64,000 bases of DNA from Climacium dendroides (lineage: Eukaryota; Streptophyta; Bryopsida; Hypnales; Climaciaceae): the NCBI GenBank assembly GCA_950106755.1, contig CATNNA010000008.1:1364001-1428000 (forward strand). Reading direction: 5' to 3'. Made by a program: the position numbers and the translations under genes. How positions within the stretch are numbered: the stretch's first letter is position 1; each line of letters begins with the position of its first letter. Positions 1 to 11,207 of the stretch are shown one piece after another. The notes beneath the pieces are model-generated. The model was not told the DNA's origin, did no database searches, and saw only the letters and a list, made by a program, of their open reading frames with translations.

Positions 1-832
1 GCATTTCATCGGCGTCACCAACAATCAACGTCCGAAGCGTGGCAGTAGCTTGTACAGTTTGCAGGCGTGGTTTCTTCAGTCCCACATTCCCATGTACCTC
101 TGCTTGTTTCCCATCTTTGGCCATGGCCTTATACCTGTAGAAGGTAGCTTTGGAGATCCCGTGGATGTTCCACCAAGCAGGAAGACACACTTCCATATTC
201 TTCAAAGTTATCCATTCTTTCTCAACTGTATCTTTGTGCTTTTGCCTATGTGCTTCAAGAAGGACATGCTTCCGGACATACACTCCACCATTCACATGCA
301 ATTCAGAACGTATCGCTTCGATTTCATGGCGCGGAAAATGTTGCGAGCAGTTCTTCTGACAACATGGTTTGGTGGACACCTCAATAATTGACTGTGCATT
401 CAAAAGGGATTCTTTTTTGGGAGGCAAGACTACATCCCTTTTCTCTCGAGAGGTTTCATAAGAACGTAGTCCAAACCGAACGCGACGGTTCGATGCATTC
501 ATAGCCGTATTGTAAATATGTGTTTGGTAATGGTCATACAAACTAACACCGTCCAAGAACACTTGTTTAATGTGCCATGAATGCAATGCCCACATCCAAC
601 CTGACGGAACTTCTGCCTCGCATAATGATTGTGCAATTTGAATGGCGACACGTTCTTCACCCAAGGGTTTTCCATCCTCGTTGATGACCAGATCCACGTC
701 AACACTCTGGCAAACTCCTTTGGCAACGTCATCGCCAGATTCGTTTCTGAGGGTGACACCCCTGGTAATCCAAGATTGTCGAGATAGCTTTTCAAAATGA
801 TGATTCAAAGATAGGACATACTTCACAACACT
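1..832 (-). pseudogene. DUF7869-like transposase, N-terminal part (runs off left edge)
   Basis: The minus strand is open for about 277 codons from 832 down to base 1, with no in-frame stop, and continues beyond the window. The translation aligns by eye, block after block, with the gene at 41282-44151. Matching blocks are a 'GVC-S-V--DLV---G-PLG---VAI-I' segment, a Cys-Cys-x3-Cys block followed by 'FPR--I-A-R' (near 300-370), and an 'IHGISKATFYRYK' helix (near 130-165). The gene at 41282 shows the same order. I saw no convincing ATG; an in-frame stop lies at 833-835, so the 5' end is either an upstream exon or lost. The catalytic half is outside the window. The family name DUF7869-like is from memory of the motif style, not a search. 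It sits next to the palindrome array at 926-1592, as its relative sits next to the array at 40174-41210. Pseudogene status is unproven because this portion is intact. Confidence 0.6.
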
Positions 833-925
833 TCAAAATATCAGCCAAGATTTCAAAAAGAGGGATTGAAGAGAAACACAATATCCAAAACCACGTCATG
901 GACAACCATGTGTGAATCAAATCCC

Positions 926-1592
926 TTATTGTCGAGTCGAGGATAAAGACAGGGCTACCTCAATGACTTCGAACTAAATCTCATTTTCCAAAATTCAATC
1001 ACAAGTACTTAAACCCATTAAATGCTTAGATACAACATCATCGACTCGACAATAAATAATTTGGCGTCATAATTCAACTCGGGACAATCAAAACATCTAT
1101 GAATATTACAAAATACTACAGTCAATAATACCTCTGACAGAAAGTATAATCATCAAGTCGTCAATAACATTAAATCACAGTACATTGGAAAATGATTGTC
1201 GTCAAACCGATGATAATCCGTGAACATTTTGTGACCCACAATTATCGTCGAGTCGATGATACAAATAAAAGAATTTGTTCGAAACTTTGTATCGTCGAAT
1301 CGATGATAACCTGACAAAGACTTTGTGAACCACAATTGTCGTTGACTCGATGATATAGATAAAATAGTATATTGGTAAAGGGTTATCGTCGAACCGATGA
1401 TAAACTCACAAAAACATTGTGAACCTAATCATCACCGAATCGATGATATTGATAAGACAGTACGTTGGAATATATTTATCTTCGAATCAATGATAACCTC
1501 CAAATCATTCTGTGAACCACAATTACTGTGAAACGGATGATGAACATCAAACAGTAATTACTAGAAAGGAGTTATCGTCGAGTCGACGATGA
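926..1592. repeat. Array of about 11 palindromes, TTATCRTCG type
   Basis: Imperfect 21-bp palindromes with arms TTATCRTCG / CGAYGATAA around a 3-nt spacer (AGT, AAT, ACT, AAC). Clear copies start near 926, 1036, 1242, 1289, 1335, 1383, 1428, 1475 and 1572; weaker ones lie near 1146, 1190 and 1523. From 1190 to 1592 they recur every 46-49 bp, so this is a decayed tandem array. It lies upstream of the minus-strand transposase-like gene that begins near 832. Confidence 0.85.
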
Positions 1593-1665
1593 CCTCACAA
1601 ATATACAGTGAGAATGTTTCCAAATATTTCGCCGCATATTTCGGAAGGTTCATTCCGAAGACTAA

Positions 1666-1863
1666 ATGATGGCTAACACAACAACGTCTCCTTACAAAAT
1701 AGAAGTCCATGAACTTACATGTACATGTCAATTGAACTGGAATGAACAGAAGTGCACTTACAAGGTCTCTGAAAAGCTAGAAAGAAGAGGAAGAAGAAGA
1801 GGATACAATGTGTACCTCAAACTTACAGAGCCTGACAGAACTTATGCGGTTCACAATCAATAA
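1666..1863 (+). other. Short unassigned reading frame beside the palindrome array
   Basis: A 65-codon open frame beginning with ATG directly after the palindrome array and pointing away from the transposase-like gene. It has a short Cys-x-Cys run and an Arg-rich stretch. I do not recognise it. Its position resembles that of the frame at 25691-26161, which also follows palindromes. It could be an exon of a divergent element gene or chance. Confidence 0.2.
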
Positions 1864-1869
1864 TGACGT

Positions 1870-2904
1870 TTGAAACTCAGAAGCTCTCGTCGCCCTGAAC
1901 CAACCTGGAAAGGAACAACGATAAGCTCTTGGCAAAGAAGATGGGGGAGTGATGTGCGCAAGTGACGGACCAACAAATGGTGAGAGAAAATCGAATGTCA
2001 TGGTTGTACTTCGAGGTCGATGGAGCAACAAGAAGAATGGGTCAGGAATCTTTTGTACGAAGGGCGGGAAAGATGAGCGTGAGCATTTCATAATTTGAAA
2101 TTTCCGTAAAATATTGGCATATTAATGGCTCCTCAAATTACTGAAGAAATGCCTCCTATTCTTGAGTGCACTATTACAGGGCTATGGGCTAGAAAGTGGT
2201 GCTAAAAATGACGCCTAAGAAAAATTCCGTCCGTTTACGTTGGCTATTTCCAAATTTCATTGACTTTGGTGGAAGGTTTGTCGTTTTGCAATGATGACTG
2301 TAAAGTGAGATCCTTTTCTGAGTAAGTTACGGCGACGTACTTGGTGACACGTTCAGCCTATAGGATTTCGAGTTGTAGGCTTCAGATTCTTAGGGTATGG
2401 TTGGGGGGGGTAAGGGTTTAGGGTTTAGGATTTGCGGTTAGGGTTTTCAGGGGTGTATTTTTTGAGTAGCGTGCAAACATTGTGCTGTAGGTAGTGGGCC
2501 ACTTGGCCCTAAAGTATTTGACACTTTAAGATTTACGGAGTTTTTTTTATCATATGAGTTTTCAAAATGCCATTCCTACTGCGAGAATCAGAAAACTTTT
2601 GAAATGAGACAAGTTGTGGCATTTGTAAACGTATGTAGTTAAACTATATAAGTTGGAGAATGTATAAATTTTTTTTAGAGACTACGACCATATGTTTATC
2701 CACGTACATTGCAGGATTTTTGTAGAAAAAGTGAATTATAAACCAAAATTTCTTGTGTGGGGCTTACCCAGAGTCTTCCGTTTTGAACCTTTTAAAGCAA
2801 AGTTGTAAGTTCTAGTAATTTTTATTTTATAATATAGACTACTCAAAAATTCAGCTCAAAATGTACACCACTCAAAATCATAAAAGAGAAAATAACCAAA
2901 CCAT
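1870..2904. other. Unassigned AT-rich DNA with a short TTTAGGG-like run
   Basis: No gene seen. Near 2403-2450 there is a G-run followed by degenerate plant telomere-type units (GGGTTTAGGGTTTAGG), too short and impure to be a telomere. Confidence 0.5.
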
Positions 2905-3475
2905 TTCAAAATTAGATAGGTAGTAGTTTATAACTTCTACCTATTTTTTTTCCTCTCAATTCCACATTATTTTCATGAGTTTCATGGGTTTTTTCAAGGG
3001 TATTCTTAAAATCCAGTGTGGGTCTAATTATTTTGGAATGCGTGCACTAGAAAAACAAATTGGTGATTCGATGTGAAGGTCATGGATTTCACATGAGGGT
3101 GCTATTTACAACTTCTACCTATTTTTTTCCTTCTCAATTCCACATTATTTTCATGAGTTTCCTGTTTTTTTTCAAGGGTATTCTTAAAATCCAGTGTGGG
3201 TCTAATTATTTTGGAATGCATGCACTAGAAAAACAAATTGGTGATTCGATGTGAAGGTCATGGATTTCACGTGAGGGTGCTATTTACAACTTCTACCTAT
3301 TTTTTTTCCTTCTCAATTCCACATTATTTTCATGAGTTTCATGGTTTTTTTCTAGGGTATTCTTAAAATTCAGTGTGGGTCTAATTATTTTGGAATGCAT
3401 GCACTAGAAAAACAAATTGGTAATTCGATGTAAAGGTCATGGATTTCACATGAGGGTGCTATTTATAAATTCTAC
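2905..3475. repeat. Tandem repeat, about 179 bp x 3
   Basis: Three head-to-tail copies of a unit of about 179 bp. The marker CCACATTAT recurs at 2962, 3140 and 3319. Copies differ by a few substitutions and by T-run length. The short reading frames here come from the repeat and are not supported as genes. Confidence 0.9.
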
Positions 3476-4440
3476 CTATTTGATAAATGGCTCTTCAAAT
3501 TTGAAATTTGATAAATGGCTCTTGAATATGTAAATGTAGAAACAAGTACAACTTGAAGATTACTAAGACCTAATGAAATAATGCATGCTTTTGGAACAAA
3601 ATGGTTTAAGAGGTAAAACTCTACTTTTGATAAAAGGCTTGAAAAATGTTTATTTATGAAATTCATTAATTTAGATCTTGCAATGTATGATAAATTTTTA
3701 TTCTTAAATTTTAGAAAGATATACTTGAATGAACAAATACCTAAAAATTCTATTATTAAATCTACTAGAATTTTTTTTTAATAGAGAAAGATTTTAAAGC
3801 AAGCATTAGTAAAATATTTAGGAAAATTTTTGATCCTATAACACCAAATGACTTTAGGAATTTAGGAATTAGAACTAGTTTTTCTTATAATATCATAGTT
3901 CTAAATAAGATATCATAAATAAAATGAATGTATGAAGCTCCATTCCTAAATAAAAGTTTATATTTTTTGACTTTTTTTTATCAAAAAATAAAGTTTCATT
4001 GGATATTTTTTCTACCAAACTAAATTTATTCTCATCCACAACATTAAAAGGAAATTCTTCACCCTACAACAAAATTTTCATGACACACCATTCAAAGATG
4101 AAATCTACATTGAATCCCAGAAGCATTTGCCAAAACGCCTGCCTACCCCTGCCCGTAGAAAACATTGAAATTTTTTTATTTTTTACGTAAATTATTTAAA
4201 AAAAATTCTGAACTCATATTTGCAATTAGAAGCCTCAAATTACTTCCGCGGAGTGCAGAAATTTTGAAAATCAGTTCAATACAGGGGGTTCTTTTAATTT
4301 TTTTGGGCGGGCAAGAGGCTGCCCGGGCTTGGGCGGAACCCCAGAACCTTGTGTCTGCCTTTTCATTTTGGAGGTTTGGTTCCGCTATGGAGGGACATCG
4401 TTGTTGTTGAAGCTGCGATTGTGTTGCTGTCGATTTTGTA
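3476..4440. other. Unassigned AT-rich DNA
   Basis: No gene supported. A stretch near 4196-4245 resembles, by eye, sequence near 35715-35765 in the 19.6-kb block (shared 'CATATTTG-AATTAGA' and 'CCTCA-ATTA'). This may be a dispersed non-coding repeat. Confidence 0.35.
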
Positions 4441-4449
4441 GGTTTCAAA

Positions 4450-5300
4450 TGTATTTAGGGTTTAGTTCTGATGGGGAGGAGGTTATTGCGGTTTAGGTGA
4501 GTAGTTTCTTGGGCGCTTGTGGTTGCAGTAGCTAGGGTTTCTCTGAGCAGAATTTTGGCGGATTGTGCTTCTTTTTTCCCTTGCGGCGCTTTCCTTACGG
4601 CGCTCCTCCAACATCGTCCTTGGTGCGTGTTGTGTGTGTGTTCTGTGGTGTGTGTTGTGTGTGTGTCTTGTGGTCCTGTGTGTCCTTGGTGCGTGTTGTG
4701 CGCTCCTCCAGCATCTCCTGTGTGTGTTGTTGTTGGCGTGTGTCTTGTTGTTGGCATGTGTGTTCTTGTTGGCGTGCGTTCTCTCTCACCCGTGTTGTGT
4801 TCTCTCTTCCATGTGTGTTTTTGTTGTTGTTGGCATGTGTATTTTTGCTGCGTTTTTGCAGAAGGCACACTTCACTTATTGTGGGAAATCAGTTGTTGTT
4901 GTGTAGAGACTAGTAGTGTTTTTAGTTTTGGCGTGCGTTCTCTCTCTTGTGTTGTGTTCTCTCTCTCGTGTGTGTTTTTGTTGTTATTGACGTGTGTGTT
5001 TCTGCAGGGTTTCTATAGAAGGCGCACTTCACTTATTGTGGGAAATCAGTTGTTGTTGTGCAGAGACCAGTAGTGTTTTTAGTTGTGGGGAGTACAAATT
5101 TCTGTTTTGGTGACGTTGGGAGTGGCAGCTGTACGTGTCATTCCACAACACCGGCAGTGTTCATCTCCAACATCACAGATGATTCAATTTTTTGAACTTC
5201 AATTGAAGATCTGTTTGTTACATCTCCTCCTTTGTTTACCTTGTTGGAATGGCCAAGGACTTAGGGTTTAGGTTCACAATGCCTCTTGTTTCCAATCCTT
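4450..5300. repeat. GT/CT-rich low-complexity DNA with a 157-bp duplication
   Basis: Purine/pyrimidine-biased DNA rich in TGTGTGT and TCTCTC. A block beginning GAAGGC at 4861 is repeated at 5018 (period 157 bp), each copy followed by a shared CACTTATTGTGGGAAATC stretch. Long frames are open on both strands because of the biased composition, so I do not call a gene. Confidence 0.7.
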
Positions 5301-5441
5301 CTTCTTTAGTTCCTGCATGTATGATTCTTAGAGTTCCTATGAGGTTTCCCTTTGTAGTAGGTTTAAAACAATTTCTATGTGTTCTAGGGTTTAGGTTTAG
5401 AAAAACTGAATACTAATTTGGCAGTAAACCCTAACCAAGGT

Positions 5442-5462
5442 TTATCCTCGACTCGAGGATAA
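5442..5462. repeat. Single palindrome, TTATCCTCG type
   Basis: A perfect palindrome: arms TTATCCTCG / CGAGGATAA around spacer ACT. It lies 24 bp left of the start of LTR C1 and shares the TCG-N3-CGA core with the arrays at 926-1592 and 40174-41210. The same type occurs at 25480-25500. Confidence 0.85.
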
Positions 5463-6577
5463 CCAGCAAAAGTAACTGAATTCAAGTGTAGCGATTAGTC
5501 GGACCAGTATTCCTCCAATTAGCCCTTAATTCACACCAAAGGCCTTCTTAGAGTAAACCGCTCCAGAATCATTCCCACGAGGACTTGTGGATTACAGTTT
5601 CATAGGCTATCCCGGTCTAAGCACTCACTTTTCTCTCCGTCGGCTTATTCCGGACTTTTGGTCTGGTCCGGACACTAGTGCCTGGTGGGTTCCGGAAGGA
5701 TCCGGAAACCGTTTCAGTGTCCCTTCCGGGATCCTTGGGTTTGGATGACGAGTGGCCAGATCCACCGTCCGGATGCTTACCGTGTCCGGAAACACGCTCT
5801 CTTTCACTCTCTCTCTCTCTAATACTGACAGCAACCTAACTCTTCATGGACCGGAAGTGTCCTCTTGTTCCGTCGCCTCACAAATCCGGAAGTTCTTCCG
5901 GATTAGGTCACATAGGGACGGTCAAGAACTACAACGACATTCTAACCTTTAACCGAACATTGAGCCTCCTGTCGACCGGTTGGTTTCTCTTGTACTTTCT
6001 TGGGCTTGTGCCGGGGCTTAACTCTGTTCTACGAGGAATTCCGGCAATCCGGAATTCGAGCACGTTCGGCATTACCTCCGTACACGGAAGTTTGCTAGCA
6101 GCCTCTCAGATACCCCTTTTCCCCTAGGGCTATATCCTACACGCAGGCTATACCGGCATCCGAACAGTACTACCCTAACCTTACTGCCGGAACCATCCGA
6201 TTGATCTCCCCCTCAAGTTAATACATCCGGATATTCTCACAACATCGACTCTTGCCACACAAGGTAAGTTCTCAGTCCCGGAAACGCAAGAACGGACTCA
6301 CACCTCTCACAAACATATACCGTACACAAGAAAGATAAGAGATTGGATACTCCAACACACTTTAGAATTAAACTCCGCAAAAGGTACAATGCTGAAACTA
6401 TGAGATGGTTGTGAATGACCAGAAAGGTCATTAAAAATCCTACTTATACTAAGACTAACGTCATCCTAAAAATCCTACAAAGCATTCCTATTGGACCGCT
6501 AGATTTTCGGAAGATTTCAGATCCTATTTTTCCGGCTTTGATGGCTGGACTCCGGTATTATACTACACTACTGTATA

Positions 6578-8827
6578 CTATTCTTTTGAATCTGGATCTT
6601 TAGGAGGAACATAGTCCTTAAGAAGATCCAATTTTACCTCTTTCCGGCTACCCTCTGGAGAAAACAGATTCGGACCCCTTTGGCCCCATCTTGGGATTTC
6701 CACAATACTGGTGTCCCTATCTACACTCCTAGTCTCGACTACCTGAGTGTCCGGACTCCTTCTCGCATCCTTTTGAGTCTTTTTATGACGCGGAGAAGAC
6801 TGTACCATCCGTCCGGCGTGAACTTCAGGGTTGTCGTGGATGTGCGTCCGCGGCGAAATTGCGTCCAATATCGGACGTCCGCACGTCCGCACGTCCGGAC
6901 CCTGCGGACGTAAACGGACAGTCCTCGGTCGCCGTCCTGCAGGCGGGCGGGCGGGTGGATTGGCGGACGGGCCGGTCAGACTAGCGAATGGACGGCCGTT
7001 TTTCTTGGTGGACGGGCAGACGGGCCAGCGGACGGATGGGCGGACGGGCGGACGGATGGGTGGACGGGCGAGCGGACGGAGTGGCGGACGGGCAGACGAG
7101 CGGACGGATTGGCGGACGGGCGGATTGGCGGACGAGCGGATTGGCGGACGGACGGGCGGATTGGCGAACGGGAGAGCGGACGGATGGGCGGATTTTTCTG
7201 AAAGAGATATTATGCAAGGGTACCTTGTGCAATCTTGACTTTTCTTTTGTGTTAAGAGCTTTTGGAAATGAGCCTCAAATACAGTAGGTCTTGGAGGAAA
7301 ATTCATATTAAAAAATTATAGAGTAAATTTTGCAAAGCTGTAAATTGATTGGGCAAGTTTGGCCCATTAACCTCATATTCTTTGGGTCCCCAACATTTTA
7401 GATTTGCCTTGCCAAAAAGGCTTCAACTTTTTTTTGTGATTTTAAGAGCATCATTGTCAAATGTTATAATCTTTCACTGTACAAGTGATATTGTTGTGCT
7501 TTCTTTTCCTATGCAATCTCTAACAAGTCTAGTTTGAATTTGTATGGTTACAATTCCAAAAAAATTGATACATCTTACCAAAATGTGGGCTCTTTGTTCA
7601 ATTTAGAGCAAATTAAAGGAAGTTTAAATTTGAAAATAAGGCTTCGGCATGTAGGGGTTACAACATCCTATGGTTATTTGGATGATTGAATTTGTTTGAA
7701 CCATCAACCATTGTTTTCTTGGGCCAATTGAAGGCCCAAATGCCTAAAAAAAAATGGACTGCACCAAATCTATAGGTTAAATTTGAAGAAAAATTGGATG
7801 ATAATGCCAAATTGCTCGAATTTGAAAGAAAAAAAATTGGATGAAATTGCGCACATCAAATGTAACTCATCTAAATATGTCGATGAAAAGATAATTCTAT
7901 CCAAAATATAAATGAATACTAAAAAATTTAGTAATATTATTTTGTCATATATTGCCACTTTAGCAATTCTCCAAAAATTGAAAAAAACCCCATGGTTTCA
8001 TCCCTACACCGAAGTTTACCCCATTTTCCGCCAGATGCCCCGATCGGACGACCCCACACCGACCCGTCTGCCCCGTCCGCCTTCCCGTCCGCCTCCCCGT
8101 CCGCCTCCCGGTCTGCCCTCCCGTCCGCCTCTCGTCCGCCTTCCCCGTCCGCCCTCCCCGTCTGACCTCCCTGTCCGCCCTCCCCGTTCAGCTCCCGTCT
8201 AGCTCCCCGTCCGCCCTACCGTCCAGCTCCCCGTCCGCCCTCCCCGTCTGACCTCCCTGTCCGCCCTCCCCGTTCAGCTCCCGTCTAGCTCCCCGTCCGC
8301 TCTCCCCGTCCGCCCTACCGTCCAGCTCCCCGTCCGCCCTCCCCGTCCGCCCTCTCGTCCGGCTCCTCGTCCGCCCTCCCCGTCCGCCCTCCTGTCCGCC
8401 TCACGTCCGCCACGTCCGCCTCCCCGTCCGTTGGACGGTCAGAACGTCCTATGTCGGCGGACGTTCGGGAACCAACGGACGTAGATGCTGGACGTCCGTC
8501 CGGACATCCATGTAACCCTGGTGAACTTCCGGAGAAGCACCCGTCAGGTCAATGGTCAGAGTCACCGGCAATAGGTCTTCATTTCCCGGAGGTACCACTA
8601 CTCCCCAGTCCACTCCTTCTGGTCTTCCGGTTGGTGGTGAAAGTTCCAGATTTACCGGGACCACTAGTGAGACCTCCGTAACCATAGGTTCCGGATCGCT
8701 GCTTTCCGGAACCACCAAAGTCTGCGCTGACGGGGGAGATTGAGGTGTCGGATCCGACTCTGTGGACATAATGTACTCCAGCATCTCCCTCATCGCGGCC
8801 CAGGATGTATCCATTCGTCTTGCCTGC
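6578..8827 (-). pseudogene. LTR-internal reading frame, C1 copy, split by a hAT element
   Basis: Minus-strand frame homologous to those in C2 (54788-56868) and C3 (61155-59299). Right part (8827-8529): an 'RRMD' helix, an acidic Pro/Ser-rich region, and 'IDLTG-SPE'. Left part (6818-6578): 'VQSSPRHKK' and the conserved end 'LLKDYVPPKDPD'. Removing the hAT element plus one copy of its 8-bp duplication rejoins the two parts in frame, matching the spacing in C2 and C3. The apparent long Pro/Arg/Ser frame across 6850-7230 is only the minisatellite arm of the inserted element. Function unknown. Confidence 0.65.
6827..8520. mobile_element. Non-autonomous hAT-type element with inverted minisatellite arms
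   Basis: A 1694-bp insertion flanked by a perfect 8-bp duplication GTGAACTT (6819-6826 and 8521-8528). Ends are inverted: CAGGGTTGTCGTGGATG at the left, and the complement of the right end reads CAGGGTTACATGGATG. CAGGG termini with 8-bp duplications are typical of the hAT superfamily. The arms are GC-rich minisatellites in opposite orientation (GGCGGACGG at 6940-7195, CCGTCCGCC at 8040-8430) around an AT-rich core with no transposase. The structure should fold back on itself. Confidence 0.85.
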
Positions 8828-9257
8828 TGTGGAAATCCGAAATCCGGAAACGGATCAATAATGCAAGAAGTAGGTGCGAAAAAATAAAAAATAAAAAATA
8901 AAATTATAGTTAGAGTGTGATTTTTGGACCAAATAACTTGAATTAGGAAATAAGCGTTCCGGCACCACCCGGAACCGGAACTTATCCGGATCCGGAATCC
9001 GGACTCATCCGGAACACAGGAACCTACCGTATAGGTCTCGTAGCTACAGAACTAGGATACCGTTGATACAACGGACCTGTAGCCGTTGTCCTTAAGACCG
9101 TAGAGAGACGGTTTAGTACTTAAGCCGTCTTCCTAGGGTTTCCTCTTCACTTTTCTATTCTGTATCCCCAAGACTGTTTGTGTGAGTAGTTGAGAGAAAG
9201 AGTGGTGAGTTAGCGACTGAGGTAGAACTACTTTCCCTTCGTTCTCACTAAGACCTT

Positions 9258-11207
9258 ATGGCATTCGAACCAGTACGGAAGATAGCGGCATCTGCCCGGG
9301 TTATCTCTCCGGCCATTCCGGATAGCCCGGAACTACACAAACAGTTAGAGGAGGACTTGACTAGGTTAGGATGTGTCGGTTTACTACACCGACCATGGAA
9401 CCTCAAGAGTGAGGAGATGATTCAAGAGCTACTTCATGGTGTTCCAAATCAGTATGAGCTCACTTTGAGAGGACGACCAGTCGTGTGGACCGAGGACATC
9501 TGGGCGGACGTCTATTAGTTCCGGAAGAGTGGGAACGGATTAGCATCGAGGACGGACCGTTTTGTAGCTGGGAAGTTCACCGGGTCTACAAACCCTAAGG
9601 ACGGATTTGCTATCAGCGAGTGTAAGGACGAGAGACATAGGCGGATCCTAGAGTTTTTGATTCCGATCTTATATCCAGAAAAGCCAACGCGGGTTACCAT
9701 TACGGTGGCCAATACTATCTTTGGGGCTATGGAGAACCGGGTAGTGCACTGGGGTAGGGTCATAGCCGGGATAGTGGCTAAATTAGCGGATCACGTGACT
9801 CGAGTTAAGGCGAGTCCAGTTAGCACGTATTTGTTTCATCTGTACCATCAAGAGGAACTTTTGAGTGCGGCGGAAATAATTCAGTATGACACCGAAAAGA
9901 CGCTCCTGTCATACGGACTTTCCGGGGAGGAAGCGGACAATCCGGTTGAGTCTGAAGCGGAGGAACTTTCCGAGGAACGTCTGACCGATCCGAGGACCAA
10001 GAAGAGGAAGTCAACCGATCCGGGGTCGAGAATCAAGCCACCGACAATGGAAAGGGGGGAGTCCAACAAGGGACCTGAAATGGAAACAGAATCCGCATTT
10101 TTCAATGCGGGGCTCGAGTGGATACGTGAAGCCAAGGTACTTCATAACGGGTTGTCAGATTTGGTGATAGACACCGCGGAAGTGTTGAAGGTGGATCCGG
10201 ATCAGATCGTGGAAGTTGTCAAGCGACTGCCCAAGCCGGAGGATCTGAAGAAGAGGGAGGAGCGGATCCAGGAGTTGGAGGCGGAACGGAACCTACTCCA
10301 GACCCGGGTGAATTGGGCGGAAGGGGAAATGGTAGCTGCGAAGGAGAAAGAGAAGGAGGCTCTCGTTCTGGTCAAGAATCTAACCGGGGCAGTCAACATC
10401 AAAGCCGACATCATCACGAAAGCTGCCTTGTTTGACTCGAAGATGATATCAGAAGGCCACATTACCGGAACCAAGGTAGTTACCATCCTCGTAGACTTCA
10501 CCGCGAGAATAGAGCGAGTTTTCAAGGAGATCTAGAAGTTGCTGGCGGCCATCGACCCAAACCATGCGATGGATTTCTCCACCTTTCCGGAACTTCCTTT
10601 TGTCGCAGGTACCCCAAGGAAGCCAATGGCGGATCAGGCAACCCGGATGGAGGGCCTGAGGGGGATACTCACACCAGCCGAGCCTTCCGCCAGTAAGATA
10701 CAGATGACGGAGTTGAATTTGAGGCTAGCCTCGGAACCGGAACCGGAGTCTAGCGCGAAAACGGTTCCGGTGCCATCTAAGTTCTCAACTCCGGAAGTTC
10801 CCAAGGCACAAACAATGCCGAATTTGATGACCGGATCATTCAAGGTTCCGGGACAATAGGTTAGGGGAGATCTCATCAACCGGATCGGTGGGATGACCAA
10901 TCCGGCTCGGACTAATCGAAAAGGATTTGTGCACATGCAAGAGACCACGCCGGAGAAAGGAAGCGAACCCGCAACATTGGAGGATACAACACCAGAGAAG
11001 GAGAAGGAAGTTCAAGTCATTGAAGATTCTGACGAGGAGAGTGCCCACTCCACTTCCGGAACCGAAGGCGACAGCGATCCGTCTCTAGCAACGCGCCATA
11101 TCCAGACTCGGGCCATAGCAAAAACTACGCCAGCCAAGAATACGAAGGGGACGCCTACCAGCCAAGCGGGGAGTCGTTCAAAGAAAGGACGGAAGCCAAG
11201 ACATTAG
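9258..11207 (+). pseudogene. LTR-internal reading frame, family A copy 1
   Basis: One frame of about 650 codons starting ATG at 9258, interrupted only by TAG codons at 9516, 10533 and 10857. The N-terminal domain (about 200 residues) has an 'L--LGCVGL---PW' motif, 'TLRG-P--WTE--W--VY', 'NPK-GF' and 'P--PEKPTRVTI'. An acidic, Lys-rich hinge follows, then a helical heptad-like region (about 10240-10400), and a Ser/Pro/Glu-rich tail. The second LTR copy has CAG where this copy has TAG at 10533. It lies wholly inside the LTR, upstream of gag and separate from it. Similar frames occur in families B and C. It is not gag (that gene is at 14452) and I do not recognise a known domain; function unknown. 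Confidence 0.7.

Larger units (their letters stand above)
5487..8827 (-). mobile_element. LTR copy C1 (family C, reversed, truncated)
   Basis: It begins TGTAGCGATTAGTCGG, the complement of the family C 3' end, and is collinear with C3 (58099-61606). The family reading frame runs on the minus strand (8827-8529 and 6818-6578) and is split by the hAT element at 6827-8520. The copy is cut off at 8827, where the family A LTR begins. The missing 5' part of C1 is not found on the far side of family A in this window. Confidence 0.75.

Noticed and set aside
926..1592. CRISPR-like regularly spaced palindromes
   Set aside because: The sequence between palindromes is itself repeated or decayed, there are no cas genes, and the context is a plant-type nuclear transposon.
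4455..5073. Thr/His-rich or Val/Cys-rich proteins on opposite strands
   Set aside because: GT/CT-biased DNA is open in many frames, and no conserved motif is visible.
6578..7306. A 242-residue Pro/Arg/Ser-rich protein
   Set aside because: Only its two ends belong to the C1 frame; the middle is the minisatellite arm of the inserted foldback element.
7912..8202. Pro/Arg-rich frame
   Set aside because: Translation of the CCGTCCGCC minisatellite, inside the foldback element.
9516..9518. TAG reassigned as a sense codon in this genome
   Set aside because: CAG/TAG pairs would fit, but TAA, TGA and frameshifts also break the same genes, C2 has TAG where C3 has Arg, and TAG also appears at natural ends. 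Decay is the simpler reading.
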